A stretch of DNA of 8,309 nt from Clostridia bacterium (GTDB lineage Bacteria > Bacillota > Clostridia > Christensenellales > Aristaeellaceae): positions 1 to 8,309 of the forward strand of contig JAFZRB010000159.1 of assembly GCA_017620115.1 (NCBI GenBank). Reading direction: 5' to 3'. The position numbers and the translations under genes were made by a program. The notes beneath the pieces were generated by a model. That model saw only the letters and a program-made list of their open reading frames with translations. It did no database searches and was not told the DNA's origin. Shown here piece after piece: positions 7,096 through 8,309 of the stretch. The first letter of the stretch is position 1, and each line of letters opens with the position of its first letter.

Positions 7096-7124
7096 ATTAT
7101 ATCAGAAAAACGAGGCGCTGACAA
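7096..7124 (-). promoter_or_regulatory. Sigma-A-type promoter for the propeller-mannosidase-activase unit
   Basis: The minus strand has -35 TTGTCA (7124-7119), a 17-nt spacer and a perfect -10 TATAAT (7101-7096). The spacer ends in a T-rich stretch, and the base pair TG lies close to the -10. The predicted start is about 7089, about 92 nt before the ATG at 6997. Confidence 0.8.
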
Positions 7125-7147
7125 GCGTCGGATCAGCGGAGACGCGC

Positions 7148-7165
7148 GCCGGCCCGTTCGCCGGC
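7148..7165. repeat. GCCGGC inverted repeat upstream of the promoter
   Basis: GCCGGC at 7148-7153 and again at 7160-7165 is self-complementary, so it can form a 6-bp hairpin with a 6-nt loop. It lies between the surface-gene terminator and the next promoter. There is no U-tract on either side. It could be a backup terminator or a protein-binding dyad; nothing more can be shown. Confidence 0.3.
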
Positions 7166-7172
7166 ATTATAT

Positions 7173-7215
7173 AAAACCAAAACACAACAGTGCCCCGGGA
7201 TCATTCCCAGGGCAC
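7173..7215 (-). terminator. Intrinsic terminator of the repeat surface-protein gene
   Basis: On the minus strand GTGCCCTGGG (7215-7206), loop AATGAT, then CCCGGGGCAC (7199-7190) form a 10-bp stem with one T-G wobble. It is followed by TGTTGTGTTTTGGTTTT (7189-7173). It starts 42 nt after the TAA at 7260-7258. Stem, spacing and T-rich tail fit Rho-independent termination and separate this gene from the downstream unit. Confidence 0.85.
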
Positions 7216-7257
7216 ATATTGCGTTATTCCATCGTTTTGTAACGGAAGCTTTGTATC

Positions 7258-8309
7258 TTACGCCGCCAGCATGCCGTTCACGACCTGGAACGTCGCCCCG
7301 TCGTACTCCACTTCGCCCGTGTAGTCCTCCGCGAGCTTGCCGTTCACCACATAGAACCACGCCCCGTCGTACAGCGCAAGGCCCGTGTAGTCCACAACCT
7401 GGCCCTCCGCTATGAACAGCCACTGCCCGTCGCTGTTCTGCCACAGCCCGCTGTACTCCGATACCTTCCGGCCCGCCGCGATCAGGAACCGCCCGCCGTT
7501 GTACTCGTAGATGCCGTTAGCTTCCGTGTCCAGTATGCCGTTCTGCACGAGGAACCATTCGCCGTCGTACAGCGCGAAGCCGGTATGCTCCTTCACGACG
7601 CGCCCGCAGGACAGGTAGTACCACTGCTCGTCGAACAGCGCGAGGCCGTTCGCGCCATCCTGCAGCAAACCGTTCGCGGCAAAGAACGTCTCGCCCATAT
7701 AGTCGATCAGGCCGTTGTAGGACCCGTCGAACGCGCCGTCCGTGTACACGCGGAAGACGCCGTCGTCGTCGAGCACGAGGAAGGTGCCGGTTCTGGGCAG
7801 CATGGGAATGATCTCCTGCGCTACGAGGATTTCGCCGCACACGCCGCACTTCTTCCCGTCCGTCAGGCCGGTCTCGGTGAACGTCGCCGCCTTGCCCGGG
7901 ATGACTACTTCCGTGTGGCCCCTGGCGGGAATCGTCTCCTGCTCCGCGATGATTTCGCCGCAGACAGAGCACTTCTTACCGTCCGTCAGGCCGGGTTCGG
8001 TGCAGGTCGCCGCCTTGCCGGGAATGATTTCTTCCGTGTGGCCCAGCGCGGGAATCGTCTCCTGCTTCACCAGCACCATGCCGCATTCAGAGCATTTCCT
8101 GCCTTCCGTCAGGCCCGTCTCCGTGCAGGTCGCGGCCTTTGCGGGAAGAATCTCCTCTGTGTGCGTGTGGTTCAGCATGGGTATGATCTCCTGCTCCACG
8201 AGGATTTCGCCGCACACGCTGCACTTCTTGCCCTCCGTCAGGCCGGTCTCCGTTTCGGTCGCGGTCTTGCCGGGAATGATTTCTTCCGTATGGCCCAGCG
8301 CAGGGATGG
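7258..8309 (-). CDS. Repeat-rich surface-type protein, C-terminal part (start outside window)
   Basis: The open frame runs off the right edge, so at least 350 residues of an unknown total are seen. From the N-terminal side it holds a tail of one repeat and then four ~41-residue repeats of the type GHTEEIIPGKAATCTE...GKKCSVCGEI. Next is a short junction (MLPRTGTF), then eight 22-residue repeats of the type TGLALYDGAWFYVVNGKL that end exactly at the C-terminus (TAA). Such Cys-x-x-Cys repeats are common in large secreted Clostridia proteins, and the aromatic repeats resemble choline- or glucan-binding wall repeats. Wall attachment without sortase is therefore plausible but inferred. There is no membrane segment or basic tail after the LPRTG. 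The signal peptide, if any, lies beyond the window. The GTG at 8217 is an internal valine, not a start. Confidence 0.88.
   Translation of the reverse strand, partial: IPALGHTEEIIPGKTATETETGLTEGKKCSVCGEILVEQEIIPMLNHTHTEEILPAKAATCTETGLTEGRKCSECGMVLVKQETIPALGHTEEIIPGKAATCTEPGLTDGKKCSVCGEIIAEQETIPARGHTEVVIPGKAATFTETGLTDGKKCGVCGEILVAQEIIPMLPRTGTFLVLDDDGVFRVYTDGAFDGSYNGLIDYMGETFFAANGLLQDGANGLALFDEQWYYLSCGRVVKEHTGFALYDGEWFLVQNGILDTEANGIYEYNGGRFLIAAGRKVSEYSGLWQNSDGQWLFIAEGQVVDYTGLALYDGAWFYVVNGKLAEDYTGEVEYDGATFQVVNGMLAA
7261..7782 (-). repeat. Eight tandem 22-residue aromatic repeats (66-nt units)
   Basis: Units on the minus strand start at 7782, 7716, 7650, 7584, 7518, 7452, 7386 and 7320; the last is 20 residues. 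The consensus is roughly [TNS]G-[LFI]-x-x-[YF]-D-G-x-[WF]-[FY]-x-V-x-N-G-x-[LV]. The spacing is exact with no indels. The pattern of G-x-W-[YF]-[YF] and later N/D-G recalls CW-type cell-wall-binding repeats, but the first tryptophan of the choline motif is replaced by Leu or Phe in most units. Confidence 0.85.
7798..8309 (-). repeat. Tandem ~41-residue Cys-x-x-Cys / His repeats
   Basis: Minus-strand units begin at 8289 (41 aa), 8166 (43 aa, with an extra Thr-His), 8037 (41 aa) and 7914 (terminal unit), plus the tail of an earlier unit at 8309-8290. Full units carry a Cys in AATCTE, then CxxC, then a His in LGH: a possible four-ligand metal site. The units starting at 8289 and 7914 lack the first Cys (Glu and Phe instead), and the last also lacks the His. 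DNA identity between units is high, so more copies probably lie upstream. Confidence 0.88.

Noticed and set aside
7166..7171. A second TATAAT on the minus strand as another promoter
   Set aside because: No acceptable -35 box lies 16-18 nt upstream, and the sequence forms the end of the terminator's T-rich tail.
7784..7800. LPRTG as a C-terminal sortase anchor
   Set aside because: It is followed by about 175 residues of repeats, not by a hydrophobic helix and basic tail.
7798..8309. DNA repeats as a CRISPR array or mobile-element repeats
   Set aside because: The repeats are in-frame 123-129-nt coding units with protein-level conservation and no unique spacers.

Overview
This 8.3 kb window is GC-rich, with strong Shine-Dalgarno sites and near-consensus sigma-A-type promoters. 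It encodes a glycyl-radical-enzyme activase and a Firmicutes-style repeat surface protein. Together these suggest a high-GC anaerobic member of Bacillota (Clostridia, plausibly from the gut). This is inference; no taxonomic marker gene is present. No rRNA, tRNA, CRISPR array or mobile element was recognised.

Layout, left to right. (1) Positions 1-936, plus strand: the C-terminal ~80% of an M20-family (M20D-like) metallo-amidohydrolase whose real start lies before the window. (2) Positions 982-1866, minus strand: a radical-SAM glycyl-radical-enzyme activating protein, convergent with the amidohydrolase; a GC-rich hairpin at 968-995 spans the junction. (3) Positions 1955-4846, minus: a GH38 alpha-mannosidase with no signal peptide. 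Its own promoter has a -35 box lying over the stop codon of the next gene. (4) Positions 4910-6997, minus: a large protein with a concanavalin-like N-terminal domain, an Ala-rich linker and a beta-propeller carrying Ca-binding-like DxDxDG loops. It resembles PL11 rhamnogalacturonan lyases distantly and also has no signal peptide. (5) Positions 6998-7257: a regulatory gap with a terminator, a consensus promoter, a short dyad at the predicted transcription start and a strongly structured leader. (6) Positions 7258-8309, minus: the C-terminal part of a surface-type protein made of ~41-residue Cys-x-x-Cys repeats followed by eight 22-residue aromatic repeats.

Genes 2-4 are all on the minus strand in the order propeller protein, mannosidase, activase. 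They look like one glycan-related transcription unit with a second internal promoter in front of the mannosidase. Both polysaccharide-related proteins appear cytoplasmic, so they would act on imported oligosaccharides. The glycyl radical enzyme that the activase should serve is not in the window. The surface protein is separated from this unit by an intrinsic terminator.

The observations most worth a second look are: the leader at 7012-7079, which has mutually exclusive folds and resembles an attenuator; the uncharacterised intracellular propeller protein; the orphan activase; and the two-part repeat architecture of the surface protein. No proven new system is visible.
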